Shown one piece after another: positions 25,564-40,400 of a stretch of 64,000 bases of DNA; positions within the stretch are counted from its first letter, which is position 1; every line of letters starts with the position of its first letter. The position numbers and the translations under genes are program-made. This stretch comes from Centroberyx gerrardi (lineage: Eukaryota; Chordata; Actinopteri; Beryciformes; Berycidae): contig NC_136010.1 in the NCBI RefSeq assembly GCF_048128805.1, forward strand, positions 24,196,980 to 24,260,979. The letters run 5' to 3'. The notes under the pieces were generated by a model. It had not been told where the DNA came from. It did no database searches and saw nothing but the letters and a program-made list of their open reading frames with translations.

Positions 25564-27298
25564 GACTTACTTAACAGTTCTGCTGTCTGAGTTAGTCCAC
25601 CTAAAAGCCAAGAGAGAGAGACAGAGACCAGACTCAGACACACACACATACAGGCGGAGCTGCCAAACAAGCTGGCATCCAGATGCAGCTGCAGCCTCGG
25701 CCACAGCCAGCATGCCCACACACATCGCAAAACACGGCCTAATGATGAGATTTTCCTCGTGCACACACACATTCACACACACGCCAACAAACGTGCTCAC
25801 AACAAAAACAGAGACACGGATCCATGCGAGGGCTCACAGCAACGAATGCAGTGAATGATCATGGGTGTGATGAATGAATGCTCGTGGTGATGTCTCTATG
25901 ATTTCTGCTGGTTCACAAGGTTAGTTGTGATTATCAGCTAAAAGAATCACATCTAAGATTTGTGTTTCCATCACCCACCTCCTGTCCTTGGGGTCGATGC
26001 TGCTGAACGTGACGCTGTTCACCGGGTAGTGTCTCCTGAAGAAAACCCTACAGGCAGAAAGATAGACGAGAGTACAGAGACAGCAAAACACAACAGGCCT
26101 TTTAAGTGCTAAATCTGTTGTGTATCTGTAACTCGGTCCATCATCATTACTAATTATACACTAGCCAGGGGGAGTTAAAGGTCTATACAGCGGTTTAGTC
26201 TGAGACAACAATGGCAAAGCAATAAAGTTTCCTTGACAGCACTTCTCCCACAATCGGATTGTGGGAGAAGCACTGTGGACAATTTACTATTTAGATTAGA
26301 TTGACTTTGATCCCTGCAGGGGAATTGAGTCACTGCAGCAGAGAAGAAGATATAGATAAGAATAAGACAAATGGTGAGTTTTGAAGATAGTAAAATAAAT
26401 GCCTAATCACCATCTCCATGATGTATTAAACATAACCAGTTATGCTAATGAGGATATTGATTATGCGAATTAATGCACAAACAAATATTTCTGTCAACAT
26501 ACTTGTCAACATACTTGTCTTCACATAACACATGGGTGGTATTAATATGAACTCCGTGTCTTAAAGCATTAAGGAGTTATAGCAGTTTCAAGAAAATCTG
26601 TTTTTCCTTATTAATATGTAAATTTATGCAGCAAGGAGCTCCAAAATCTACTCAGATCATCGACTCTATAGGAAGAAGTATGAAGTTTCTATCATGTGTT
26701 GTTCTTGAAGTGTCTATACACAGACAGATAGCACAGACACAGACAGCACCAAGACAACATAATGTCCTGTGTACCATGTACCATGGTGGAGGGACATGAC
26801 AAGGAAACATACTGAAAATGATACAGCAGATAATAAAGAGAGATGAAAGTACAGCATCTTCATTAACAGATTATCTTTGCTGAGACCAGTGGAACAACAA
26901 AAAGCATGATGTCATTTACATTTACTCTTTAGACATTCAGCATATGACTTAAGTATAAAAAGAGTACAACAGTATAACACGCTTAACCTCCTTGATCACC
27001 TACAACCAACCACAGCAGATGTAATGAAATATCTTCTTGGCCCTAGAATGATCTTATAAGAAGTGTGTCAGCTCACTGGGATGTTTGCTTTCTCAAAATT
27101 CCTCCTAAACCCTAGGGGGTGTTTCTTACCGGCGCTGGCTGTCGGTCAGCGTGATGCCCTGGGACGTCACCTTGAACTGGACTACGGTGGCGGCGGGACG
27201 TGGGTTACGACCCAAGGTGGCATCTGTTGCCTTGGCGATGGCCTGGGGGCCCGTCAGAGACTCTGTTTCCACAGAGTTCAGGTAGAGGACGTTACAGG
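24976..27298 (-). other. tns2: tns2 exons encoding the C-terminal PTB domain
   Basis: Four exons, one of only 30 bases (25571-25600). Residues seen include [57 protein letters not shown] and [11 protein letters not shown]...[19 protein letters not shown]. In tensins this domain binds NPxY motifs of integrin beta tails. It ends in MLSQRR and a TAG stop, as in human tensin 2 (QRK). Confidence 0.93.
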
Positions 27299-30200
27299 CT
27301 GAGGAGAGAGAGAGACAGACAGAGAGATGGGCATGATGACCAATCAGATGGGGGATAGATCTGGTTATCCCTAAACCAAGGAAGCTAAAGGTCAAAGGTC
27401 ATCGCACCTTGGCTGTCCTGGCCCCTTAGCTTGAGCTTGGCCTAGCAAAATCAGTGTCATCTTTTAAATCACTTCACAGACAGGCTTTTATATATTTGTT
27501 TTTTACTTATTTTATTCCTGCTGTATTTGGCTGTCTTATTCTACTTTAACCCTGTTTTACAATAAGCTCTGATATTTCTGTTCTTTATCTTATTGTAGTA
27601 GTAGTAGTAATAGTAGTAGTAGTAGTAATGGTAGTAGTAGTATTTATATGTGGTATGTGCAGAGTATACTGTGTTTGGACCTTATTGTATCATAGCCTTT
27701 TCTCTTATAATGGAACAGAATCACTGTAACTAACCAAGTACAACGGCTGTACAAGGAATTTGACTTGTTAATTGGTACTGACACTTTGCCAGACAGCTAC
27801 ACCTGAGGCTGTATGTGCAAAATCATTTGACTCAAGTGGAGTCGACTTCACTCCAGAGATGGTGAACTCACCTGCTCCTTGTTTCAGCAGGTCAGCAGCT
27901 GTGCTCATGTTACTCACTGGTTGAACATCCTGCACCTCTCCCATCAGGTCTAACAGCATGGAGATAAAAGACCGAAATTAATTATATCAGAAGTGCATGT
28001 GCTGTAAAAATCCTGCATCTCAAAGCACATCTTCCACTTTGAGGTTTTCACTATAAGACTCTTGTTTAAATGAGCTTTCCATGCCTTCTCTGATTTGTTG
28101 GAAATGGATTAACTTATCAGAGATAATTTTAGAAAAAAGTATCCACGCTGTCATGCAAAAAATGCCAAAAAAAACAGCTAATGTCAAGGAGTACCGACCT
28201 TTTTCTGGGATCTTCAGAGCGCAGGGCAAAGAGATGGGGGTGATGGAGTGCTGGTAGACTAATGCAGATAAACTCCCTGTGGATGACAGACGAACAGCAA
28301 ATGGGTGAGTAAATCATGCTTTCCCTTATATTTTCAACAAGGACTATGTGCTTAATAACGAAGGGGGTTGTTATTTCTCTTCATCCCTCCTCAAATTGCC
28401 CCCCATCAGTGGTACTTAAAATATTTCCCCTGAGACACAGACATGAAAGTATCCTAAAGCCAGAGGAGGGCAACTTACCAAAGTAGGGCTCATTCTGACA
28501 TCCTTTAATCTTGACTCCTCGAGGGCCCGTCTCTATCAGAAAGTGTCTGACCAGCTGTTCCAGGGGGTCACTCACTGCAGCACACAGGAGACATTTGATG
28601 TTACTGAGTTGGAAATATTATCTATCAAGGACAAAGCATCTGCTGAATGACTAAAATGTCATGTAAAATAGCCCAAACAGCTGGTCTTTGCTGCTGCTAT
28701 ACACAGCCAGAAAAAACAAATGAGTGAAACAAGCATGGAATTTGTGATAATCTGCAGGTTATCTCTGTATCCCATGGCTCTATATGCACAGTGGAGTTTT
28801 TTGAATTTTTTGGGACCAACTGACCGACCCTACTGACCAAGTCCAACCTATCCAAATGAGTCACAACATGACTGATGCATTGGTAAAACGCGGCACAAAA
28901 ATCAACCAACAGGGAAGTGCAACTTCTGTAATAATTCTCACCCTTGCTGCTGTGGTTGCTGACGTTAGGAGGAGGCGTTGCCACCTTTAGGGCGAGGCCG
29001 TAGGCCCCCTGGAAGGAGTTACTGTCCCTGATCAGGAAGGCCCCCGGCTCTCTCTCCTTCAGAGCTGCGATGGCTACAGGCAAATAGAGACAAGATGTTA
29101 GGAATGGTTCATTGTATATACTGTATTCCTTAGTGTCTTATTTTTTCTGGACATGGCAGACAAGAGTTCTAGGTAAAGTTACCTTGTTCTCTGGAGATGC
29201 CAGGCTTGTACCAGAACCTTGAGCTGTCCTGGACAAACTTCACACTGACTCTATTAACGTTCTCAGACTCCACAGACACCCCTCCCTCAACTTCGCCTGC
29301 AGGGGGCGCCATTTCCCCCACCGTGGGAGAGAACGTGACATGGTGCTGCTGCTGGGCGGTGCCGGCCGGGGAGGGAGGCACGTGACCCACGCCTGCTCTC
29401 AGAGTCCCTACCCCACCGTTGGGTGAACCTGGCTGGGCAGACTGGCGGCGCTTCTCTGGAAGTGGAGGCTGCGGGTGAGGGAGGGGGATGGAGATGGTGG
29501 AGTAGTTGGAGTAGGAGGAAGGGTGAAGCTGAGGGGCGTTCGTGGGGTAGCAGTGCCTCTCGTTAGCATCGAGAGCGGGAGAGTGTCCGACGGCGCTGAG
29601 CTCCATGCCGGGGTAATGGTGATGCGGGGGTCCGTGCTGGTGGCTGTGGTTCGGATGGTGCGGGTCGGACCCACTCAACATCAACCTCCTACCCAGGGTG
29701 GCGAAGCCAGGAACCGGGGTCTCAGAGACAGGGGAGCCCTCCATACTGCTGGACGGGGGCTGGGGGGAAGAAGACGAGGCCGGGGTGGGAGATGCAGGGG
29801 CAGACGTGGCGTTGGGGATGGTGGAGCCGGGTTTGGGGGCTTCTGGGGTAGGCTCCCTGGGTGGGGACGATCCGTTGACCTGGACCTGGGCTGGGCTCGG
29901 TCCTGGTGATCCAGGGGCTTGGGTTTGGGTCTGGCTCTGAGGCTGGGACGCTGTCTGTGCGACAACAGAAGGCAGTGCAGCAGTCTCTGTAGGATGGGGG
30001 GTCTGGAGGGTTAGGGGGCCAGGCTGGGGGTGTGTCTCCGATGGAGGTGATGCTTGGGTAGGGGAGGAGGGGGCCTGGCAGTGGGCGCTTGCCTGGTTAG
30101 ATGCGGTTGGTGTGATGGGGTTAGGAGAAGTAGGGGCAGTGTTCTGGTTCTGCGTGGATGAAGCTGAAGTTGTAGTTGAGCTACAGTGGTTCTGTTGGCA

Positions 30201-33200
30201 GGTGGCTGAGGGCGGGTCTGTGGGCACAGTGCTGTGGTTGGCGGGTTCTGTGTGTGGAGGCGTGGATACTGTGTGTGAGTGTGTGTCTTTGGCAGCCTGT
30301 GCTGGGGATGAGGGATCTGTGCTGTGTGTTTGGGTTTGCAGGGGGTCCTGGATAATGTTGTTATCATGGTAGGGTCTGTCTTGCGGCTGGGGAGCATCGT
30401 AATCACTGTTGATGATGTCAGTCGTCCGGATCTCATACTCTCTCCCTCCTAGACCGGGACTTAAGTGGACAGACACAAGATCTTTGAGTATTCAAGTGAC
30501 TAATGTAGCACCACACATGATAGGATGAGCAGTCCTATACTATATATATCCAAAACCTTCAACCAATCACTTCCTCAAACAAACTCTTGTCCTCCAATCA
30601 CATCCATTCTCCTATGGCATTTAAATGGACACAGACATGCTTGTAATCTGAACGTGAAACATTATTAAAATTTAGAGTTCTTTTACTGTTGTGTGAATTA
30701 TCATTCCCTCTCTAACCAGCACCTGAGCAACCCATGGAAATGCAACTAAATTTCTACCTGAATCCTTATATTTATACTAACCTACTTCCTGAATCTTTAT
30801 AGTCATCAGATTGGCTGAAGGCCGACATATCAGTGTTTCCCCGCCCTTGATCTTGTCCGCTTAGTGAAGCTGACAACCATATTAAATGAATTTAATTTGT
30901 GTTGGTTTCAAATTAAATTATCAGCGGATGGTTTCACGCTGCCAACAGTAGCAGTAGCTGTCCACTCTTAGTAGAGAGTAAAAGTGGAATACCTTTCCTG
31001 TGTGCGTAGAGGGCTGCTGGTGTGGACAGGAGTGGGTGGTCCAGACATGTCGGAGGGCGTGGAGCAGGCAGCATGGCCATCTCTGTGGACCCTCTTGAAG
31101 GAACCGTGGGTAATGTGATCCCTCCAGCCCACGCTTTCACCAGAACTACGAAGGCCATCTGAGAAAGGCAGAGAATAATTAACTAAATTAAAAAAAAGGC
31201 TTACACCTCTATTAATATATCAATTGGAGTCACACATCCTTTCCTGTCAATGTAAAAATTGATGTTTGATTTATATTTTAAGAGCATACCTACCTATCTA
31301 AATCACAAAATGAAATCTGTACACAAATGACAGTTCCCTTTGCAACTAACTAAGGTGATGTATGCAAGAGGCAATTTGGGTATAGTGTGTAAGAGTCATC
31401 CCTCTAGTTAGCACAGATTATTCAATGCACCCCGTTGTTGACTAATTGATTTGCTCTTCATTCCCCTTGTGAAAGAGAACAAATTTCTGAATATCTCTTA
31501 TGTGAACATCCTTGTTTGAATCTGACTCACCAGTCTGTGAGTCAGAGCCATATGACTGCTGCGAGTCTGGATGGTGATGGTGGTGATTATGATTATGCTC
31601 CGCTGGCCCGTTGCTGTGGTTGCAGGACCCCGGCATGGAGGAGGCAGGAGGCAGAGGGGAGGTGGACTCGGACTGGTACCCCGAGGCGTAGCCCCTGCTC
31701 TCAGATGGCGAGGGCTGGTAGGGCGAGCAGGGGCAGGCCTGGTGGGGCGTCTGGTACCCGCTACTGCTGCTGCTGTACTTCAGATCCAGGTGGGAGTGAG
31801 CGTGGGACCTCGACGCCTCCGGATAGGCCGGGTGACCCGACGGCAAGGGGTCGAAGGTGAACGCCGGAAGGTCGTGACCCTGTGGGCCGTAGGAGGCTAC
31901 GGTGGCCCTCCTGTGCCAGTATTCGGCTTCTCTCTCCCTCTCCCACTGCAGCTCAGCCTCCCTGTCTCTCTCCCAGTGCAGGGACATTTCCCTGCCTCGC
32001 CTCAGCCCGGGATCCCTCTCCCAGTGAAGCTCGGACCCTCTAGGTAACTCCGCCTCCCTGGCTCTCCTTAGCCCCGCCTCCCTCTGCTGAAGCTCCGCCT
32101 CTCTGTCCCAGTGGAAGCTGTCGCCTCGGTCCAGCCTCAGGCCGTGGTAGGCTGCCGAGTCTTCTCTCCTGATGCTGCAGTCCCTGCAAGGGCAGCCAGG
32201 GGGCGGCAAACCGTCCATCAGCATTATATCATGGTAAGTAGGGCTGGTGGAGCGTTTGGGGTGGTGCGGGTGGGGATGGTGGTGGCTGTGGGGCGGAGGA
32301 GGGTGGTGGTAGGGGCCGTAGTCGTCCCCTCGAAAGAACAGCCGACCCGGGGCAGAGAGAGGGTGGGGATGGGGGTGGTTATGCGGGTGAGGGGTAAGGT
32401 CTGGGGACGGGTAGGGGCACAGGTGGCGAGACGAGGGGGCCTCTGAGCAGGAGCGGTGTAAGTAGTGTGGCGGGCCACTTTGGCGGTCCCACACCAGATC
32501 TGGAGGTGGGAGGGACTGGTGGGAGTGGGGGCTGTAGTGCTGGCACAGATCCATGTGTGACGGAGGGGCCGCTGAGTTGGGGCTGGCAGAGGGGGTCGCC
32601 CCGTGGTGCCCGTTGGTGCCAGGAGCCCGGTCGAGGCAGTAACCGTTAGGCATCAGGAGGGTGCGGTCGCAGCCGGGCTCGGCGCAACGCTGGGACCGGT
32701 AACCGGCCCGACAGGAACACGACCGATTGAGCCTTAGTGTCCCGGTTTGCTCCGACTGCAAGGAATCGCCGTCATCCAAGATGGCCGTCTCTCGTTCTCC
32801 ATCTCTGTTTCCCTCTATGCCTCCGAGAAGACGCTCCAGCTCCTCCCTTTCCTGTCTGGTCGGGGGTGGGGGGCGAATGGGCTCGTCCTGCCTTTCGGGA
32901 TGGACGGATGATTGGTTCGAATGGCTGGAATGGGCTGAGAGGGCGGAGTCGGAACTGGGAGCGATGAGGTGATTGGGCCTATCCTCTGCAATGCCCGCCC
33001 CTGGGCTGCTGCCATTGGTTGAGGTGAGAGAGCCAGAGCCGGGACCACGGCGCTTCTTTATCTGAGCGTAGAGACTGCCATCTACAGGACCTCTGGTGTG
33101 GGCAATGTCTGAGATAGAAAGACAGAGACGAGACAGGCATTCAAAATGCAGCACAATTTACTTCCACTAACATGAAGGGGCAAAGCATTTACAACACTGG

Positions 33201-36200
33201 ACCAATTATTTGCTGTGGGGAATTGAATACCTTCCAAGCTCATTAGCTATGTACAGATTTAGAGCCAATTTTTGCATATTTGACAGCTGCTATGCCTGTT
33301 AGTCATTTCATTTAAACTTTAAGTCCATGTTATCTGTCATGGAAATGGCTACGATTGACAGAGTCATGCTGAAGCATGCAGGGGCAGCATAGGTAGCGGT
33401 GTCAGCAGAGTTATGATGAGCCAACTCCCACTAATTATAATTATCCCCCATTATTAGCATTAGATTTGTAAGCGTAATAAGAGGAGACATGCAGAGTTAC
33501 CTTCCAGGCTGTCCTGGTATCGCTGGTTGAAGTTCTCATAGGAGTCCCAGCGAACCACTGGGTCAGCTGTGTTGTAGTCCACTGTGACAGCTGGGTCATT
33601 CTTCTGGTACTCACGGCCTAGGGAAAGACATACTCCAATGAAGTTTTTCTATAAATTCATTTTATGGCATTCTCGCATCATTAGATAGTATACAGATGGT
33701 GCTGAGAGAGGGAGCATGACACGTCACCTTACCTTACCTCTCCATTCCTTTCCATTCCGTTCCTTTCTTGACCTTTCTTGAACTTTCCTTAATCTGAACT
33801 ATTCTGGATAACAAGTCTTTGTAGCCTACACAGTCTATACATCCTGAGTTCAGCACAAAAATCAATTTACACCCTGGTCCAAAGATGAACTGACCTTTTG
33901 AAGTGGAACAGATACAAAGAGGAAAAATGAAGTAGAATGAACCCACCTTTGATCTTCTCTGGTCCAGAGGAGAAGACAAACTCCACCGTGGCGTCGGACG
34001 GGAAGCGCTCGTCTGAGGAGGAGAAGAAGAAAAGAGATCTTCACCAAAACATGGGCTAGAGGAAAGGTTATATTCATATATAAACAAGTCTTCCTCTCCT
34101 CTTCTCAAAGATCATGGTGATTAACTGCTTTTCTAACTTGAAAATAAACTTGAGGCACTTTAAGATTCTCTAATACATGGGGCCCTAAACCTTTTCAACC
34201 TCCAAGTGTAAATGTAATCTCCCCATGAGACCCAAACTTATTAAGGCATACCAGTGCCTCAAAAAAAGAATCAAGCCCACAATCCATTTTGGGCCCTGGC
34301 CCATAGTTTAAGAAACACTGCTCTAATATATCAAATACTAATACCCTCCATATACGTTTTCAGAGTTGGATGAACTTTGAACGGTCTGTTTACATTTCTA
34401 ACGCTTCATTTAGTCCAATGGATTGACGACCACATGCAGCACCTCCTCTGTGCTTTAGAGTCACACATTTCGGGCTGGAAGTATTCTGACATGTTCAGAG
34501 AAAGTGAAACCGATGAGGAAACGAGGTAATGAGCGTGTTCATTATGGAATTAAGCAATAGACCAGCACACAGCAAGCCTCCTTTACTCCTCCTGAGGGAT
34601 CATTCGGGACACTCGCTCCCTACGTAAAGTATCGCCCGCTCTCACTACGCTCGTCTCCAGAGAGCTGTCGTTACGTCACTTTGTCCAATATGAGGATTAA
34701 GCAACGCCTATTAAAGGATTTAATTTTCAACCACAGTATTATGAGGCCATTCTAGGTAGCAAATACCTACAAATCCATTCCCACTATGCTCATTTCCAGA
34801 GCTGCTATTACGTCAATTAGTCCAACATGGTGATTATCCTACCACTGTTAACACATTTAATTCTGAAATCGCAATTTAAGACTATTCAAGGACGCAAAAT
34901 GAGGCAAAATTTAATCTAGCCTTGAGGGAGCAGTATTATTTGTTCTTGTGAGTTTATGGGGATCCAGATACAGATGTAGCCATTGTAGAAAGCCCACATT
35001 TTACGTGATGTAAACCCGCACAAGAGGAATAGTTTATCAAATCCTGCAGTATTAATGCAGAACAGGGGGGAGGTGAGGAAGGCCTGGGTCAAAAAAGTGT
35101 CTGGCTTGTTTAATCTTACTTAAGGTGTGTGGTGGTTGGAGTTGAGCACAAAGGGCAGTACAATGAGTGCAAGAAGGTTTAGACAATCACAGGAAAGTAT
35201 TTTAAAGTCCATTTAGACACTATCTGAACTATTCTAAATCCCACCCATCCATGCAGGCTAAAACAAACAATAAGAATAATCTGCAAATACTTTTTGAATA
35301 CTCTCCCCCCCAAACTTTGATCTGCCCCTCCTTCTCCTCCCCAACCTTTTCCTCCAGCCTTCTCCCCCTTCTTTCTCCCTAACTTTCCTCAGCTTCCCTC
35401 CCCTTCTCCCCCGCCAAACTAACTTACCAGTGCAAGCTTCGTCCAGCTCCCCCTTGCCAAACCAGAGCTGGGATCCGTGGATGGTGCAGGTATGGAACTG
35501 CAACCTGAACACCGTGTCTCTGTCAGCACTTTGGGCTCGTCTGTGGTAGCATTTCACCTGCAGGGGGCAGCAGAGAGGGGGGGAGAGATGCAGTATGAAG
35601 TAGGGATGGTGAGGGATTGGGACTGTAAATTTAAGGCTTTGTGTCGTTAAAATTACGTACAGTGTAAGAGTTTTGTTCCAAACTGAGTCACCTCCTCTTA
35701 CAAAATGACTGCACAAAATTGAAAACAAATTATGGTACCTTATTAAAGATACTTGGTAATCTAAGTCATTTGTTGACAAAATGATAACACTTTTACAGAC
35801 TGGACTCTATATTTTTGTGATATTGAGTGATGGAACTAATGATTTTTTTTCCAAAATGGATATGTAGCATTTTGGAATATAGGTTTTTTGAAGGTAGTAG
35901 CTCTTTTTTGTGTGTAATGCAAATATTATGGTAAAGAGACTTGTCAAGGGTTTGTTTGTTGTGTCTCTGTTAAAGATAAATGAAATTTTTGAGTCATGAT
36001 CACAACCCCTCCCTGGGAAGCAGAAGGACTGTTGTGTTTGTCATTTCCGTTTACATAACTGCACGAACATGGTAAACTCACCATGATGTCACCCTTTAGC
36101 AGCAGCGCTGGTTCGATGGTCACACACAGTCGCCTACCTCCAGTGCCTTGCAAGTCGCTGCAGACAACACAGTATACACAAACAAGTTAGATGACAAGAA

Positions 36201-37407
36201 ATACACAGAGCCAAGGCAGATGTGTGACCCAACGTGGAAAAACAGACCGGAAGATAGTTCTGTTTGTTTGTTTTCCATAGATTATTGATTTTTGCATTCA
36301 TTGCATACCTTAAATGAGCCCGGGTTCATGGGGTTTGCTCACATATGTAGGTTTAAGTAGAATATTTTAATAATTCAATTTGTAAAACACTTTTCAAATC
36401 TGCATTACAACAGACGGTAACACTTTACAGTGGCCGTATTCCAGCGTATGAGCCTGTGCATTAACCTATGGAAAGGCATCATAAGTACACAATGCTGCTA
36501 TGTTTGTGTCTAATGAAAATTTCCCTCATTTACATCATGTACTTGCAAGGGTGTAACAACACAATGTGTCACAAGAGTCCATCTGATCCACTGTGTTGTT
36601 GAAGTCATGTCACACCAGACAGCAGATGACAATATTTTCCTCTCTGATATTGTTTGCCAGTGTGTTTTATGCCTTTTGTGTACTTTTCTCCACACTTGTC
36701 TCTCTCATTACACTGCGGCTGCGGTGAAAACCTTCTCTCATGCAAGGAAAATACCCCGCCCGAGGGGACACATACAGTTTTACGCCACTGCTTATCTGTG
36801 TTATTAATCGGTGATGTGACAGGAATGGAGACTCACTAAATGCCTGAGGTGTAAACCAGCTGCATGGACTGGTAGATCTTCAGGAAGGGGTAGTAACCTG
36901 GTGAGAACAGAGAGAGAGAGAGACAGAAAGAGATGCAGTGTTACCAAGAGGAACACGGAGGAATGTGCTGACTGCCTCCCCTCCTCCTTCTGTACTCCAT
37001 CATCAGATTAAAGATAAACAGACAAGTGTGTGTGGGTGGAGGGTGCAGATGACCATCTAAGAAATCCGCAACCGCTAACAAGTACTGCTGTCATTCAGAA
37101 GGCATGCCGCTCACAGAGCATCGTGCCAAGACAAGCAGTAATGCACACACACACACACACACACACGCTCTGCACGCACAGACACACACAACACACACAG
37201 ATCTGGGCACATATATGTTTTGGGGGAAAGGAGATTTGGATGTAGGCACAGCTACCACACACACACACAGAAACACAGATACAAACAAACACACCTCCTT
37301 CACCCTGGAAGTTGGGGAGCGAAGGGATGAGAACTTGGTGGAGAAAGAGAGGGCTGCTGTTCATCTTGATTGCGCCAGAGAGAAGACCCCCGAAGTAATA
37401 GATATAC

Positions 37408-37451
<44 letters not shown>

Positions 37452-40400
37452 CATGTCAAGTACAAACCACGAGAAAAAATGCAAACAGCTATAGAGCAGA
37501 CAGATGCTGCAGTCAGATAGTCCCTGATAGTAAGTGACTTCAAAGTGGCTAGTAAGTGGCTCAAATTCAACAAGGGGCAAGGAAAGAAAGGCAGGTAAAA
37601 AGTTGCACACTGCTAAAAAAAATCTAGTGCTTTCTGCCAGTGTTTCAAGAATGCTCCTGAATTAAGATAATGAGTCTCTAGAAAATTCCTGAAATTTGAA
37701 AACTACTTTGAACATTGAAAACGAGTGAAATTATCTCACCCCATTGGCAGATTTTTTCACCTTGAAAAATACGATTTCAAGATGGAATATGAGACTAAAT
37801 TCAGATGGACAATTATCCAATTAAAGTACAATAAATTCAGGTTATTTATTATCATTTTAATGCTACTACATATCTTTATCAGATTTATTTTTACAGAAAC
37901 AGTGCAGATGGATCATGATTTATGTAAATGCATCAGTACTTTTACCTTTTCACTTTCTCCCTTACGGGAGATGTATTCAACAATCTGCTAAAAAGTGGGA
38001 AGCCCTCCACCCCACCCCACCTCACCCCCCTCATCTCCCCTCAGACTGGACTCTACCTGTTTTGGGACGGCTGGAGGGAAGAGGACACCTTATCTTCACA
38101 GAACTTCCTCATGGCGAGAGTACTGAGGGCCTGGTCCGCACTGCTCACACACACACACAGATATGCACAGACCCACACACACACTTTTAGCCAACAATTT
38201 CCACCATGGGACTTGCACCAGACTCTCTAGATGCCAGAAAGTACATGGATAGGATACAGCTGGCATTGGCCACAGGATAAACCAGTTTCCACTGTTCCTG
38301 TGTAAAATCCACAGGGCATCATTTATCAAACAATGTATCAACGAGCTTGAATGGAAATCTGTTGTATACACTTGAACTACATCTCAGATATACTGTAATA
38401 AGTCTTTAAGGATGTTTGGCTTATTCAATAAGTTTTCGCACGTCATTTCAATAACTTTCAATGGTTTCCATGTGTGGATATTCTGATGAATGAGAAAACG
38501 TTGCAGTGGAAAATTGTGGCTTTGGACACACACACACACACACACATAAACTCACCCTGCAGAGATCTTGCTGTAGTGCATGTAGGCTGCAATAATCACG
38601 CCTGTTTTACCTTTGTTGCCCTGTAGAGAGAGAGAGAGAGAGAGAGGAGACAGCGGGGGTAAAGTCATCTGTGAGACCATGAAGTCATGATGTGCAATGC
38701 ATCACACATCAGCTTATTTCAGCCTCAGGCCCTGAGATTTGGATGGAGACAGCTGACTTTCACAGTTTTTAAGACCTGGCAGCTACGACCGCACGGTGGA
38801 TTTTTTGACAGGAGGGAAACAGGGAGAGAGAGAAAGACAAGAGAAAGACGGGGAGAACCACTTTGAGTTGGAAAAACAAATTAAAAAGCTCCCTGTGGTG
38901 TTTTTTCACACCGGGTGCTCCCTACTTTCTGACACATTCCAAAGACATTCCAGCCTCAGATTCCTAAACTGACCCCTACAGATACCGGAAACCACGCTGA
39001 CGTCCCCGCCGACACCAAAAGACCTCGAGGAGCACTGTCGGTGTCTTCAAGACAAAGTCAAGCTAGTTTTGTGTCTTCCAGTGGAGATTCTTCATTGACA
39101 AAAGCTTGTTTATTCTAGTCCTTGGCATGATCTTGTATCTGGGAAAGAATTGCCTGTAGCTGGAATGTGCTGGAGAGTCAACAGACCACAGCTGTAGTCT
39201 GGTTTTAGTATTAAGTTCTCCTCACCAAAACCCAAAATTAAAACATCCAAACGAGCCCGGGGAGCTCGGTCGCCCACAGTGGCAGGTGGTCACTGTTTGG
39301 CAGCACTGCAAAACTGAAAGTTGCCGCAATATTTTCCTGAAAAGTTGACATAAATAAATCACCAAATGATAAAACCGACCTCAACATTATTGAAGTATTA
39401 TGCCCGACATGGCTGATTTGTTTTTTACGAGTAATGGATAATGGTGGGGACGTAAAATGTTGATTTCTCAGAGTTTTACCCAAATTGTTCTGTTAATTAC
39501 TGGCAAGGGTGTAGGTAACGAATTAGCCTACATCTAGCTACTCTTGTTTCTGTAACTGAGAAGATTTTCATAGTGGCCAACTTGCACTTTTTGAGCATTT
39601 CTGAAGTTTGTAATTTTACTTTTACAAGTATGTGTTTAATTGCATCATTTTGAGTACAACGTTTGTAGGCTCTCCAAGTAGCATTGCATCAGAAACTGGC
39701 CAATCGTAAATTATATCTACATCAAACCAGTTAAAGCAGGTGGAGGAAATGTTAAGTTAACTAACTGTAAGATGAATTGCTCAAATTTATCCAGCTTAGT
39801 TAACAAAAGCCAAAAAGCTGCCCATCCAGCTACAGTGTCATTTGTTTTTGCCTGTCGTTGTCTAGCTAGTTTGCTAGTCTTGCTAGCTAGCTAGCAAGTG
39901 GTTTTTAAGTAACTTTTACTCTGAAGACATTTTTAATACTTTTTAATTTTGGTTAAGTTGGTTTTTACACCATAAATTTTACTTAAGTAAAACTAACTAC
40001 TGCTTCTACTTCTACTTGAGTAGAATATGTTTGGTCCTCTTTCCACCCGATTACTGGAATGCTCTCCCTTATTTGTGTTAACAAGGAGGGGTGTCATCCC
40101 CTTCAAATCCCCCCTGCCTCACCATACCTTGAAATACATCTGTAACCCCCCCCCCCCCCCCCCCAACAAATATTTTTCTTCTCATTAAAAAGACACATCT
40201 GCATCTTTCCCCGTGGCCCGTCAGAGCATGGGAACCAAAGGGGTGTCCGTCTTAAAACCCTGCCGGCCCCCTGAACTCTGACCTTGCAGTGCAGGACCAC
40301 CACGTGCTGGGGATCAGAGGTGAGCCACGTCTCCATGGCCTTACACATGGCACAGATCTTATCCAGCGGCGGGGCGTGGAGGTCGGGCCAGCCAAAGTCA

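Noticed and set aside
29475-29940. 144- and 80-residue plus-strand frames
   Set aside because: Antisense shadows of the Pro/Ser/Gln-rich tns2 exon, which reads open on the minus strand with SH2 sequence at its end.
31516-32446. Plus-strand frames of 111-158 residues
   Set aside because: Antisense to the large tns2 exon; GC-rich composition keeps several frames open.
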